From NCBI RefSeq assembly GCF_050948215.1, contig NC_135151.1, forward strand, positions 6,364,220 to 6,428,219: a stretch of 64,000 nt of DNA, written 5' to 3'. Positions 38,571-51,738 of the stretch are shown one piece after another (position 1 is the stretch's first letter; each line of letters begins with the position of its first letter). The position numbers were made by a program, and so were the translations under genes. The DNA is from Halictus rubicundus (Eukaryota; Arthropoda; Insecta; Hymenoptera; Halictidae). The notes under the pieces are model-generated. The model worked only from the letters and a program-made list of their open reading frames with translations. It did not search any database and had not been told where the DNA came from.

Positions 38571-39146
38571 GACAGCGTAATCATCGTGTCACGATCCCAG
38601 CGAGGATTCATCCGACGGCGATCATCATTGATTTGATAAACTACGCAAAAAGAGGAGGACGTCCAGCGAGCAACTTGCAGCACAAAGCCGCGATACATGG
38701 TGCCTCGTAAGTGTAAACAATTCCAAGTGGCCTGGCTCGTGCGCAAAAACCGCTCGCTATCGCACGCGTTACGAATGCCCGTGGAAGACACGAGTCGGCC
38801 ATAAATTTCCCGTCGTCCTCTTTGAAACGTCACGGAGGAAACGCGTAAGAAACGTCGAAGACGCGAGAGGACGAGAAGATCCTTCGCAGGGTAATTCGAC
38901 GTCCGCTTTCGTTTCATTCCGTGCACCAATTGCAGCTGCGGCGTCCTCGCGGAACAAGAAACGCCGGAAAGAAAACAAGCCGGAAGAATTCGCTTATTAA
39001 ATCATCGATTTGTTTCGGTCGTCGCAAACCCGCAAAAACCCTGTGTAAGCAGACCCTTCGCTGGAACGTTTCACCCTTCATATTTGTCCTTTCAGAGATG
39101 TTTACTTCGTTATGTAACAGTGTCTCTGGAAAATGATCGATTTACA
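38571..39146. other. Single-copy sequence
   Basis: CpG-rich; no gene or repeat recognised before the 525 bp array begins near 39148. Confidence 0.5.
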
Positions 39147-39147
39147 T

Positions 39148-42100
39148 CGTAACTGTAAGATTATTGTTTCTAAGCGACAGGAGGTTGGTTTTAAAAAGTG
39201 TCTAATGGAATGGATTGGACTTTTTGAAATTTTACACATTGTGGTGTTAAAAAATAATTGTTGATTCTTAACTTTAAAAACCCCAAGCAACCTGGTGTAC
39301 ATATTCACACCAGTGCGCAAGTATTTATTACACTATTAGCGTAATTATTTTATTTATTTTTATAAATTTCCCGAATAGTCGAATATGTATTGGCTTCAAT
39401 ATCCTGATTTTATTTCATTTAATCTCAGCCTGTAAAAATGACTATAAACGTTCCGAGCAATATTACAGACGAGATCGTCGAGATGTGTCAATTGAACTCC
39501 CTCATTTAATTTGATACTACTTCAAACAAAATTACAACGAATATTTCAAGCAACCTGATGTTTTAACAACAACATTCAAGTGTCTATTTCAATTTATTTA
39601 ATTGAATTCGACGGCACGGTTTTTGAAAATCGCAAGCAACCTGCTGCATTGACATCGGTACTCGAGTGCCAGCGTGACTGTAAGATTATTGTTTCTAAGC
39701 GACAGGAGGTTGGTTTTAAAAAGTGTCAAATGGAATGGATTGGACTTTTTGAAATTTTACACATTGTGGTGTTAAAAAATAATTGTTGATTCTTAACTTT
39801 AAAAACCCCAAGCAACCTGGTGTACATATTCACACCAGTGCGCAAGTATTTATTACACTATTAGCGTAATTATTTTATTTATTTTTATAAATTTCCCGAA
39901 TAGTCGAATATGTATTGGCTTCAATATCCTGATTTTATTTCATTTAATCTCAGCCTGTAAAAATGACTATAAACGTTCCGAGCAATATTACAGACGAGAT
40001 CGTCGAGATGTGTCAATTGAACTCCCTCATTTAATTTGATACTACTTCAAACAAAATTACAACGAATATTTCAAGCAACCTGATGTTTTAACAACAACAT
40101 TCAAGTGTCTATTTCAATTTATTTAATTGAATTCGACGGCACGGTTTTTGAAAATCGCAAGCAACCTGCTGCATTGACATCGGTACTCGAGTGCCAGCGT
40201 GACTGTAAGATTATTGTTTCTAAGCGACAGGAGGTTGGTTTTAAAAAGTGTCAAATGGAATGGATTGGACTTTTTGAAATTTTACACATTGTGGTGTTAA
40301 AAAATAATTGTTGATTCTTAACTTTAAAAACCCCAAGCAACCTGGTGTACATATTGACACCAGTGCGCAAGTATTTATTACACTATTAGCGTAATTATTT
40401 TATTTATTTTTATAAATTTCCCGAATAGTCGAATATGTATTGGCTTCAATATCCTGATTTTATTTCATTTAATCTCAGCCTGTAAAAATGACTATAAACG
40501 TTCCGAGCAATATTACAGACGAGATCGTCGAGATGTGTCAATTGAACACCCTCATTTAATTTGATACTACTTCAAACAGAATTACAACGAATATTTCAAG
40601 CAACCTGATGTTTTAACAACAACATTCAAGTGTCTATTTCAATTTATTTAATTGAATTCGACGGCACGGTTTTTGAAAATCGCAAGCAACCTGCTGCATT
40701 GACATCGGTACTCGAGTGCCAGCGTGACTGTAAGATTATTGTTTCTAAGCGACAGGAGGTTGGTTTTAAAAAGTGTCAAATGGAATGGATTGGACTTTTT
40801 GAAATTTTACACATTGTGGTGTTAAAAAATAATTGTTGATTCTTAACTTTAAAAACCCCAAGCAACCTGGTGTACATATTGACACCAGTGCGCAAGTATT
40901 TATTACACTATTAGCGTAATTATTTTATTTATTTTTATAAATTTCCCGAATAGTCGAATATGTATTGGCTTCAATATCCTGATTTTATTTCATTTAATCT
41001 CAGCCTGTAAAAATGACTATAAACGTTCCGAGCAATATTACAGACGAGATCGTCGAGATGTGTCAATTGAACACCCTCATTTAATTTGATACTACTTCAA
41101 ACAGAATTACAACGAATATTTCAAGCAACCTGATGTTTTAACAACAACATTCAAGTGTCTATTTCAATTTATTTAATTGAATTCGACGGCACGGTTTTTG
41201 AAAATCGCAAGCAACCTGCTGCATTGACATCGGTACTCGAGTGCCAGCGTGACTGTAAGATTATTGTTTCTAAGCGACAGGAGGTTGGTTTTAAAAAGTG
41301 TCAAATGGAATGGATTGGACTTTTTGAAATTTTACACATTGTGGTGTTAAAAAATAATTGTTGATTCTTAACTTTAAAAACCCCAAGCAACCTGGTGTAT
41401 ATATTGACACCAGTACGCAAGTACTTAGTACACTATTAGCGTAATTATTTTATTTATTTTTATAAATTTCCCGAATAATCGAATATGTATTGGCTTCAAT
41501 ATCCTGATTTTATTTCATTTAATCTCAGCCTGTAAAAATGACTATAAACGTTCCGAGCAATATTACAGACGAGATCGTCGAGATGTGTCAATTGAACTCC
41601 CTCATTTAATTTGATACTACTTCAAACAGAATTACAACGAATATTTCAAGCAACCTGATGTTTTAACAACAACATTCAAGTGTCTATTTCAATTTATTTA
41701 ATTGAATTCGACGGTACGGTTTTTGAAAATCGCAAGCAACCTGCTGCATTGACATCGGTACTCGAGTGCCAGCGTGACTGTAAGATTATTGTTTCTAAGC
41801 GACAGGAGGTTGGTCTTAGAAAGTGTCAAATGGAATGGATTGGACTTTTTGAAATTTTACACATTGTGGTGATAAAAAACAATTGTTGATTCTTAACTTT
41901 AAAAACCCCAAGCAACCTGGTGTACATATTGACACCAGTACGCAAGTACTTAGTACACTATTAGCGTAATTATTTTATTTATTTTTATAAATTTCCCGAA
42001 TAATCGAATATGTATTGGCTTCAATATCCTGATTTTATTTCATTTAATCACAGCCTGTAAAAATGACTATAAACGTTCCGAGCAATATTACAGACGAGAT

Positions 42101-42268
42101 CGTCGAGATGTGTCAATTGAACTCCCTCATTTAATTTGATACTACTTCAAACAGAATTACAACGAATATTTCAAGCAACCTGATGTTTTAACAACAACAT
42201 TCGACGGTACGGTTTTTGAAAATCGCAAGCAACCTGCTGCATTGACATCGGTACTCGAGTGCCAGCTT
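39148..42268 (+). repeat. Tandem satellite, 525 bp unit, about 6 copies
   Basis: The unit repeats exactly every 525 bp (for example TGTCTATTTCAATTTATTTA at 39581, 40106, 40631, 41156 and 41681). Copies are nearly identical. The array starts within a unit and ends in a unit with a deletion of about 32 bp after 42200. Each unit itself contains degenerate sub-motifs (AAGCAACCTGCTG, AAGCAACCTGGTG, GAGCAATATTACA, AAGCAACCTGATG), so it looks like a higher-order repeat of older monomers. A 69-codon frame in each copy lacks an ATG start and is a by-product. Confidence 0.5.
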
Positions 42269-42994
42269 CACAGTAGCGTCCGCGTTTAATTTATCACGGT
42301 CCTACGGAAACAGCTGAAAACGTGGCAAACAGGCTGTCAGGTCGTTGCACAGTCAGCCTATCATCGGATTGGCAGCGTAATAAAGCTGGAACGACCGGCA
42401 CACACGTTCATCGACGTTGTCCCATCGACTCGCGAAAGAAATGAATTTTCTGGCCCATCGACCGTCAGGTGGTGTGTAAAACGCGACAGAAGCATGGGCT
42501 CTAACATCCCGTTAGACACTCTCGACTCTTTATTTGCTCTCTGAATTCATAACGTCGAGATAAGCGAACGACGACGAATTCAAAACGCGACGGTTTGCGG
42601 GGGCGGGAACGTTCCTCCCGGAATTCCAGAGAAACCAGTCCCGAAGGAAACCTTTTAGCCGCCTCGAGACGGATGTCTTACCTGGGACCGTGGGCCTAAT
42701 TGAGGGAGTAGATAAACGAGATGTCCCCGTCTCGCTTTTAGTTTCGGCACGACTGAAGTCGTCCAATCCGATTTATTCGGCTTCGCGGCCGTAACTTGTC
42801 GCCGGGGACCACCGGTTGTCAATGGGGCGCGTTTTGGGATCATAAAGTCGCTTCGCTCACTGTCATTCGAAGTATTTGCCCCGCAATTTATGAGACAAGT
42901 CCGGAAATTATAGTCTTTTTCGACGGTGTTCGTAATTCGATGCTGGTTCTGCATGATTTTCTTTTTCACTTCACTCTACGTGTTTTCTCTATTT
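42269..42994. other. Single-copy sequence
   Basis: CpG-rich. A donor-like GTAAGAC on the minus strand near 42681 was examined as a possible upstream exon border, but no coding context supports it. Confidence 0.5.
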
Positions 42995-42998
42995 TTAA

Positions 42999-43184
42999 CG
43001 CTAAACCTAGCGAGCCTTAGAAGTAACTGATACATGTTGTCTTATAAAAATGACGAAATTGAATTTATTTGGATTTTGTGCGGTTCGTATTATAATACAT
43101 TACTAAATATATGTATTCTTTTCTGTAGTTGTAAAATAAAAAATCTGGAACCGGCCATTTCGACCGGCGGTGGTAGGTTTACTG
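42999..43184. mobile_element. CACTAAACCTACC-family MITE (186 bp copy)
   Basis: TTAA at 42995 and 43185. Left end CGCTAAACCTAGCGAGCC; right end CGACCGGCGGTGGTAGGTTT then ACTG. Compact copy. Confidence 0.5.
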
Positions 43185-43188
43185 TTAA

Positions 43189-44884
43189 ATATCATTTTCC
43201 TATACTAATTTTATAAAATTTCGATCATTGTTAACACGTTCGCTACTTGCACGTTGCTGTAGCGGTTTAGAGGAATAGCGTACACTATGGAGTCAGTCAG
43301 AAAATTATTTCTCCAACGTTTTAATTTTTAACGGATCGAATGAAATAAATTCGATGAACGATAACAATGTTCTGTAAAAATTTTCGCTGTGGTGCAATGT
43401 TCAACATTTAAAAGATAAAATGATTGCACAAAAACTGAAAGTTTCATTGGCAATCCGGGAAGCTTAAACGAATAAAAACACCGTGGAAGGTAAACTTGTA
43501 CATTCGTTAACACATCCTCTGACGCAACGTTAAATCCTTGACGTTTTCGTTTCTAATTAGTACTCCCCACAAATTCGACACTGTCTCCATTCGAACGACC
43601 CGGAAAAAGAATTTGTTCCTCATTCAAAAAGTCCACAGTCGCCTACGCGACATCTTGAAACAAGTTTTACAACTTCATTCTCGTTTCAACACCGGAATAT
43701 ACGGTTTTTAGAAAACCGAAAAAGAGAAGACAGCTGCGAGAACACGTCAAAAAAAAAATGTGTTGCGCGGCTCCGGAAATTTTTATGAACACTCTGCCGC
43801 CTATGTGTTAATATCGTATATCATGGGAAGAGACTGTGCGTTCGCTCGTATTTTTCCATTTTTATTTCTGGCGAGCAACAAAATGTCGACGCGCTGCAAA
43901 GGGAATCAAAATTCCAGGTGAATTTTTTGTTCGTTAAAAAACCAACAGTGGATCTTTGAATGGAGCGTTCGAAAAACTGTTTAAAACGATTTTTCATGTG
44001 GCAGTAAATATATAAAGAATGAATCAATTCTTTTTTTAAACAAAAAGACTGTACACTCGCTTCAAAACTTCTTCATTTTATAACTTCGATAAGCTAGAAA
44101 TAATCCAGAGATATTCTTAAATTGTTTTAATTTTACTGCTCTTTTAAATTGCGTCCTTTCATTTTTGTCCCAAAAATGCATACAATTCGCAGTCTAGTAA
44201 TGAATGAACGTAATTCGTATTAAACGAAAGAATAACATTTTATGACGCTTTCTTCACGATGAAATTTGGACGGGTCAGCCTACAAAGTCTTTCCTGAACA
44301 ATTTTTGATTACGTTATGCTGGGGCCTATTATAATTGAACGCGAAGCATTCCCTTGGATTGACAATCTTTTTCAATAGATTAGGAGTGTTTTTTGGAAAT
44401 CTTCGGATCGACACAGTGGAATTGTTCGATCTGAACGCGATCGTCGCCAAGAATGGCGCCCGCAGGAACTTTTAAATCAGTCGGAGTGCAGCCTCGAAAC
44501 TGTCCGACGTCTCGCAGAAATCTTTTCGTCCGCGGACCGTAAAATATTGCACCGCTAATTCCATAAATCGTGGCATAGCCTCTCTTGAATTTTTGCCAAG
44601 ATTTATGGGAACGGTAACGAGGCTCGAGTCGTATAACTCGCGAGATACGATTACGGGACCGTCGAGCTATTGCACTGTGCTTCTCCCTTTTTTTTTCTCT
44701 CCACGGTGCACCGTCGAGATGCAAAATGAAATGTCTCGTGTGGCTGCTGCTTTGATCGAGCAACCCGACCGACTTTGTTTTACGGGCCTCGTAACCGTAT
44801 TACAACACCTGCTCAATTTTTCGCCATGTCGTTCTAAAAAAGGACTCCGCGTGACCGGTGAATATCAACGCCTTTGCGACGATC
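43189..44884. other. Single-copy sequence with one repeat end
   Basis: A CTGCGGAT-family copy spans about 43990-44205 (right end AAAAATGCATACAATTCGCA then GTCTAGTAATG). The rest, including the CpG-rich 44380-44880, shows no gene. Confidence 0.5.
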
Positions 44885-45515
44885 GATTTCGATCAAAATC
44901 AAGTATGATATAATGCGGGTGAAATTAGGGGGGGTTTAAATCATCGCTTTGACGATGCTCGATTTGTTCGTAAAACATACCGCGTTGAAATATGCAATTT
45001 TTCTGAAAGTGGAAACAAGTACTTATTATGCGTAATCATTGAATATTAATAAGTTTGCCACCAACAATATTCGATCAAAATAAAGTATGATGTAATACGC
45101 GTGAAATTAGGGGGGGGGGGTTAAGTCATCGCTTCGCCGATGCCATTCCATTTGTTTGTAAAATATACAGCGTTGAAATATGCAATTTTTCTGAAAATGG
45201 AAGCAAAGACTTGTTACGCGTAATCATTGAATATTAATAAGTTTGCTACCAGCGATTTCGATCAAAATAAAATATGATATAGTGCGCGTGAAATTAGGGG
45301 GGGGGGGGTTTAAATCATGATTTTGCTGGTGTCAAATTGGTTTATGAAATATAGATCGTTGAAAATTGCAATTTTTCTGATAGTCTAAAAGGGGATTGTC
45401 TCTACGTGATCGTTGAATATTTATAAGTTTGTAGTTAGCAATTTCGATCAAAATGAAGTATGATGTAATTCATGTACAATTAGGGGAGTTTACGTCATCA
45501 TTTTGTTGGTTTCGA
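44885..45515 (+). repeat. Tandem array of about 185 bp with poly-G runs, 4 units
   Basis: TTCGATCAAAAT lies at about 44888, 45070, 45257 and 45443. Each unit has GTGAAATTAGG followed by a G run (up to about 11 G) and GAATATTAATAAGTTTG. The last unit lost the long G run. Confidence 0.5.
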
Positions 45516-46245
45516 ATTTGTTTAAGAAATACAGAGATCTGAAATGTAAAATTTTTGCAAATCTTATCCTGAACACAGTTTTGTTTACGAATTTTTATCC
45601 CGAGAACTGCGTACTCGATTCGGATGATTCTCTTTTTGTTTTAATCCGATTTCATTTAAACTCTTAATAGAGTTGGATTATTATATAGATATTCTCGTCA
45701 GACTCGACAAAATTGTGGAGATTTAATAGGATTTAATGCAGTGCCACTTTACTCGTTTGTTTACTGAAATCGTCCTGAAAAACACAAAAGAATTTCTTTA
45801 CCTGTGATTGCTTCGAACCTCTTCATAAAAGCTGAAATTAACATGGACCTCCACGATATTAATATTATTTTACTAAATGCAGCGTACCTCTTACATAAAA
45901 TATATAAAATTATTGAGAATAACATAACAGCGGAAATTTTCCCTGAAAATTCACGAATACCGCGTCGTTCCGATTTAAAATAACAATGTTCATATGAAAT
46001 TAATTTGATTTTCACCATGTAAAATGCGAGTAGATGTAACGCCGGTAACAATCGTATTAAATAATAATTCCAGAGCGCCAATGATAATAACTCAACGTTA
46101 ATAAGTAACACGAGTTGAATAATGAACGATTGAATAAATGATTGCGTTAAAAGAAGGCAGTAAATCGATAATAAAGCGACAGAATCTCTTCCTGCGGAAT
46201 CAAATTCTAATTTCCACAATTAAACTGTGTTATGAATAGACTCAG
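45516..46245. other. Single-copy AT-rich sequence
   Basis: A 152-codon minus-strand frame (46219-45761) is low-complexity hydrophobic with no family match; not called. Confidence 0.5.
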
Positions 46246-46249
46246 TTAG

Positions 46250-47425
46250 GGTAAATGGAATTAAATAAGGCTCAATATTTTTGATATATTAGGGCTTAAA
46301 TTGCAGCTGTAAGATCGTACTTTACGATAGATCCATTTACACAAGAAAATTCGAATACATGTCCAGAAATTGAGAAATCCAGATCGACAGATCAGAGAAA
46401 AATGGGTGGTTTTTTTCGAAGTTATAGTAAATCGATTTTTGGAATGTATTCCTGTCGGAATTTTTGGACTTTTGAAAGCTTAAATCGAAGCTGGAAGATC
46501 GCACTTTATGATAAGATCATTTCTGTTCGAAACAAATGTCGAAATCATATCGAAAAATTGAGAAATCCCCATGGTTGAGGCTTAGAAAACTTGCTTCGGT
46601 TTTAAGGGGTAAGTTTGAATCGATTTTGGAATGTAGTCCCGTGGGAATTTTTGGACTTTTGAAAGCTTAAATCGAAGCTGGAAGATCGCTCTTTATGATA
46701 AGGTAATTTCTGTTTGAAACAAATGTCGAAATCATATCCAAAAATTGAGAAATCCCCATGGTTGAGTCTTAGAAAACTTCCTTCGGTTTTAAGGGTTAAG
46801 TTCGAATCCATTTTGGAATGTGTTCCCGTGGGAATTTTTGGACTTTTGAAAGCTTAAATCGAAGCTGAAAGATCGCACTTTATGATAAGGTAATTTCTGT
46901 TCGAAACAAGTGTCGAAATCATATCGAAAAATTGAGAAATCCCCATGGTTGAGTCTTAGAAAACTTCCTTCGGTTTTAAGGGTTAAGTTTGAATCGATTT
47001 TGGAATGTAGTCCCGTGGGAATTTTTGGACTTTTGAAAGCTTAAATCGAAGCTGGAAGATCGCACTTTACGATAAGGTAATTTCTGTTCGAAACAAGTGT
47101 CGAAATCATATCGAAAAATTGAGAAATCCCCATGGTTGAGTCTTAGAAAACTTCCTTCGGTTTTAAGGGTTAAGTTTGAATCGATTTTGGAATGTAGTCC
47201 CGTGGGAATTTTTGGACTTTTGAAAGCCTAAATCGAAGCTGGAAGATCGCACTTTACGATAAGGTAATTTCTGTTCGAAACAAATGTCGAAATCATATCG
47301 AAAAATTGAGAAATCCCCATGGTTGAGTCTTAGAAAACTTCCTTCGGTTTTAAGGGTTAAGTTCGAATCCATTTTGGAATGTGTTCCCGTGGGAATGTTT
47401 GCACGTTCGAGGGCTTAAATTGAAG
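46250..47425 (+). repeat. Tandem array, 187 bp unit, about 6 copies
   Basis: GGAATTTTTGGACTTTTGAA starts at 46457, 46644, 46831, 47018 and 47205 (with GGAATGTTTG at 47392), an exact 187 bp spacing. Units carry TTGAGAAATCCCCATGGTTG. Diverged copies in opposite orientation lie at 50035-50320 and 53660-54270, and one short piece in the same orientation at 52245-52330. Confidence 0.5.
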
Positions 47426-48670
47426 CTAGAAGGACCCGCTTCGACCACGAATTAACTTCACTCCTCTTGCGGGCCGCTGTTGACGAAGCTTACTGCGCGA
47501 AGAGGTGGTCGGTGATGCGGCAAACAGATTTTCTGCATTCGTACGATTGTCCGATCGTGCGAAACGACACTTGACCGTGCATGCGAGATAAGGAGGCTGT
47601 TTCGAAAGTGTTCGGGATCGATAGGGAACGCAAGAAACTGAATGCTAGAGTATTTCTAGCGCTAAGACCCGAGCTCGACCGTTCGGAATGCCGAGCTTCT
47701 CTGCCCACAGTTTGACCGACATTCGATTCATTCTTGTTTGAAATAGAGAAGCCCATACGGAATGGTACACGTTGCAGTAGGTCCGGGAACGTAGAAATGC
47801 GCGAAAGAAATGGAAAATTACGAAATCGTATGCACGAGAGCGTTTATACGTATGCTTCTATTTACGAGCGCAATATTCTCTAGCTATTCCCCTGGTCTAA
47901 GAATATACCTGCCTTGTCGTGCTACGTGGAATATTGAATAGTTCTATAAATAGAACAGTAGAATTTCCATGAAACAGTACAACACCCAACGTCTTAGATA
48001 CGCTTTTGACCGTTAATTATCGCGAATAAACTAATAATTTTTTAGGTAGTCTGGCCGGCTTGAGACACAAAGGATGGTTCGGAAGCGTAATTGGTTTCGG
48101 AAGATAACAGGGAATATTGGATGGGAACTAGGGGACCCAGAGGCGCAATCTTAATTTTATAGACTAATTATGGCCATTAATAATTTCGCTCAGGGAATAT
48201 TCAAACTAATTCGCAGAGGATAGAAATTTCAGTCGATGAATCTGCAGAATATTAAAAGAGCAGAAACGAGAACGCTCTGCATTGACGAACGCGCGCCAAT
48301 TTTTCGGTTTTTAATTGAATTTTATTCAATAGTTTGCACTTTAATTCTCGGAAACACCGAAGGTCGTAAAAAGGATAATCAGAAGCGACGAAACGTTCGT
48401 TTATCGTTCAGAGGTCCGCCGAGCTCGGAGCCTCGAAGAAAAGTGAAGATTTTCCGCGTCCGCTTTTTCCGATAGCAATCTGCTCTTGGTGATTCCCCCA
48501 CTCAACTTGGCGGGAAATGGTCCAACACTTTCCGAAGCCTGTTTTACAATTTAAAATTCAGTGCTTTCGACGAACCGTGCACAATTTTTATCTTTCCAAA
48601 CTGTGCACAGAAAAAGGTTTCAAAAAAGCGTTGAATAGTTCCTTTAATAAATCACGATTCCTCTATGTCC
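47426..48670. other. Single-copy sequence
   Basis: No coding region, RNA gene or repeat recognised. Confidence 0.5.
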
Positions 48671-48674
48671 TTAA

Positions 48675-48934
48675 CACTAAACCTCAAAATGAGCGGTCCT
48701 TAACAGAAGTTATTGTTAATATAATTAAACGTGGATAATAGTCGATTTATTGCTGAATGAATTAGTAGACGAACAACTTCCATAAAATGACGATACAAAT
48801 GTATTTTCATATAATTGCAATACATACTTTAAGAAAAGTCGTAAAGATAAATACCGACGTGATAATGTTGTACGTACGAAATTGTACGCAGAAGTTTGAA
48901 AAGGTCAATTAGACCGGCCGTGGTAGGAATAGTG
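48675..48934. mobile_element. CACTAAACCTACC-family MITE (260 bp copy)
   Basis: TTAA at 48671 and 48935. Left end CACTAAACCTCAAAATGAG; right end GACCGGCCGTGGTAGGAATA then GTG. Provides the empty target site for the nested 38209-38380 element. Confidence 0.5.
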
Positions 48935-48938
48935 TTAA

Positions 48939-50034
48939 TAATTGGTACATGTCCTCCCAAAAATATTCAAAAACGCTGTGGATGTTCATTCGTTGGGCAC
49001 TAGAGGAATTTTGTTCGAAGAAAAATTTAATTTTAAAATGAAAATAGCGCCGGGTAGCAAAGGGTTAACATTGCTCGCGAATGCCAAACGAACGCCAACG
49101 AAACCGATCACACACGCAGAGATTCTAAATAACGCACGACCAAGAGTTAATTTCATTTTTGCATTTGATAGGGAGTCGGTTTCGTTTGAAGCGGGTTAAA
49201 CAGCGCCTCGATAGATAAACCTCGGGGCTCGAGAGTTTCGCGGATCTTCCGGTAAATATTATCTTTCCTGCTGGTCGTGGGAGCTCCGTTCCCTTTCTTG
49301 GAGCGTTCATTCATCTCCGGCGTGTCCATTCCAATTCATTCGGAGCACGTTCCGCGAACGGCAAAGCCCCGGCAGGATTAAGAACGACGCGTAGCCCGTA
49401 CAGATCATATTCCACTCCTGCACTTATTTACGTTGTTCTCGTCCGCGAGATCGTTGGACAAGCTTGCGCGCAGGATTTAAAATTAGAAGCATCCCCGGCA
49501 TAGTTCGGACCTGGCACGTACGTGTAATCCCGCGGCGGGGAAACGCTCATTACATAACCGCGCAAAATTCCGGTGCAATTAAAATCTGCTGAACGCGCCG
49601 GAATAAATCCCTGCGCTCGCCGATCCGCGTAAACGCGTGGGAGGTGTGCAAAACAAAAAATAGAAAGTCCGTAGCTCGTTGCAGAATTTGCTTGGCTCCG
49701 GTTTTATTCCCGGTGCAATTTTAGCCGCGGCATGTTTTCCCTGTTAGAGAATGCCGAAATTTTGTTAACTCCGAATGAATTATTCCGCCGCGAGACTAAA
49801 TGGAAAAACCGAGGGAACCGCGACCGCGTTTTATTCCCCTCGGCTTATCAGATCGTTAGGATTTTTTTGATAGAGGGTTGTAGCGAAACAACCAGCCCCC
49901 TCTCGACGATTTTCAAATTACGCGGAACTTTTTACCGGGCACATAATTCCGCGAACGAGAACCTGTGAACGTTCCTGGTTAATTATATGTTAGCTCAAGC
50001 TGTCGAATATTCTTTCGAACTTAAATCGTTCGAT
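48939..50034. other. Single-copy CpG-rich sequence
   Basis: 49190-49720 is strongly CpG-rich. No gene seen. Confidence 0.5.
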
Positions 50035-50320
50035 CGTAAAGCGTGACCTTCCAGCTTCAATTTAAGCTCTGAAAAGTCCAGAAATTCCCACGGGAATACA
50101 TTCTAAAATCGATTCAAAGTGAACCCTCGAAATCGAAGCATTTTTTCTACTCAACGATGGGGATTTCTCAATTTTTCGTTATGAATTCGACATTTCGCTG
50201 GAACCTAAATGGTCCTGTCATAAAGTGCGGTCCTCCAGCTTCAATTTACGCCCTCGAAAGTTGAAGAATTCTCACGGGAACACGTTCTAAAATCAATTCG
50301 AAGCAGCCCCTCAGGATCGC
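50035..50320 (-). repeat. Inverted copies of the 187 bp family
   Basis: CCAGCTTCAATTTAAGCTCT and AATTCCCACGGGAATACA near 50050-50100, repeated 184 bp later (CCAGCTTCAATTTACGCCCT, AATTCTCACGGGAACACG). Opposite in orientation to 46250-47425. Confidence 0.5.
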
Positions 50321-51577
50321 ACCGTCGACCTCGGACTTGGCAAAGACCTCGTTTAAAATCACCACAGGCTCGCCGCTGTCAGAAAATCCCTGTTCCCAGT
50401 GTTGAAAATAAAACTGCCAAGTGTTCCGACCTACTCGAAAACTGCCCGCATCCTCCGGCAAACCAACCGACGCCAACGACTTTCAAACTAAACTCGCTTT
50501 CTCCCGGAAACAGCATCGAAATCCGAAGTCCCGGTCTAGATTGAGCTGTTGCATGTCGCGCAGGGCAGTTCGAGTATCCGGCCAGCTCCATTGTGTTCAA
50601 CACGAGGGATTTCCCGAGGCGTGCGATTATCATAAAGCTGCGCACCGCAAACGATTCCATTAAATTAGCGGCGCGAGTCTAAGCCGCGTTCCGCGGTCGA
50701 GTCTCGGTTCCCTTGCTTCGCCGTCGAAAATGTTTATCATTAATGGTATTACGCGGGCAAGCAGCGGCGCCGTTGGCCTTAAAACAGTCGCTGTAAATCA
50801 TGCGGGCCGGCCCAAGTTCCTATGCAGCACGCGCGAGTATTATGCCAAGAGAGTGGAACAAACATGCGGTGTGTGTGTGTGTGTGTGCTTTCGATGATAT
50901 CTCGCGGCGGTTTTGCATCCCCCCCCCCCCACCTGGGAAAATATCAGCGGCGACCAGAGCGTGCACCGCGAGAATCACCGAACCGCCGGACATCAATCAG
51001 AGAATCGGCGAATCCGTAATTTAAATAAAACGTTCCCCGGCCGATGAATAAAAGATGAGCACCCGACCCTCCGCGATATACCGATTCCACTCGGGCCCGC
51101 GTATTATTGCGATAAAACCGCGCCTATCTCCGTCATCGGTCACCGTCGCGTCGCGTCGCGTCGTCTCCTTCCATACCTCTGCGAAACAGCCGCCCTTCCC
51201 CGATGCACCGTAATTAAAATGTGCATCGACCGTCCCGCGATCTTTAAACCTCTTTCCGCCCGCTACATTTCGCATTCTTTCAGCCTGCTCTCCGGTCCCT
51301 CGACGTTGCTCAGATTTTCTTTTATATTGCAAAAGCTGGCCAGGTTTTTACAGATTTTTTTTCGGGGAGAAGTTCCGTTTTTACCGCGCCGAATTGTTCT
51401 CGCGTTTCAGAACGAATGTTTATACCGCGCGGTTTGCACGTTTTCGCGTAATTGCAATTTTCGGCGTCCTTGCTCTGGAATTTTAGAAAGAGATTGTTTC
51501 TGGTTAATTATATCATAGTTTTGGCAAGTTTCCTCATGGAAAAGTAGGGATGAGTGAGTTAGAGAGAGAAAGAGAGG

Positions 51578-51611
<34 letters not shown>

Positions 51612-51640
51612 GAGAGAGAATGCGTGGATAAGATTGTTTT
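50321..51640. other. Single-copy sequence with simple repeats
   Basis: (GT)9 near 50871, a C run near 50920, CGTCG repeats near 51147 and a GA tract at 51565-51620. CpG-rich 50660-51400. No gene. Confidence 0.5.
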
Positions 51641-51649
51641 ATTTTGTTG

Positions 51650-51707
51650 TAAGTATAGGATATTGTAAACCGAGCCCAATTCTTGGCTGTAAGGCTGAAT
51701 AAAGCAA

Positions 51708-51738
<31 letters not shown>
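51650..51738 (+). mobile_element. Truncated non-LTR retrotransposon 3' end
   Basis: CCGAGCCCAATTCTTGGCTG, then GGCTGAATAAAGCAATA, then an (ATT)n tail at about 51711-51736. This is the typical 3' end of a LINE with a trinucleotide tail. No reverse-transcriptase sequence remains. Confidence 0.5.

Noticed and set aside
39580..41889. Five copies of an identical 69-codon frame
   Set aside because: It is the 525 bp satellite read in one frame; it starts at GTG and has no domain.
42655..42969. Possible upstream tetraspanin exon with GTAAGAC donor near 42681
   Set aside because: The frame shows no tetraspanin N-terminus or TM1 residues; a chance donor is more likely.
45761..46219. 152-codon hydrophobic minus-strand frame
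   Set aside because: AT-rich low-complexity leucine/isoleucine translation without tetraspanin or other family motifs.
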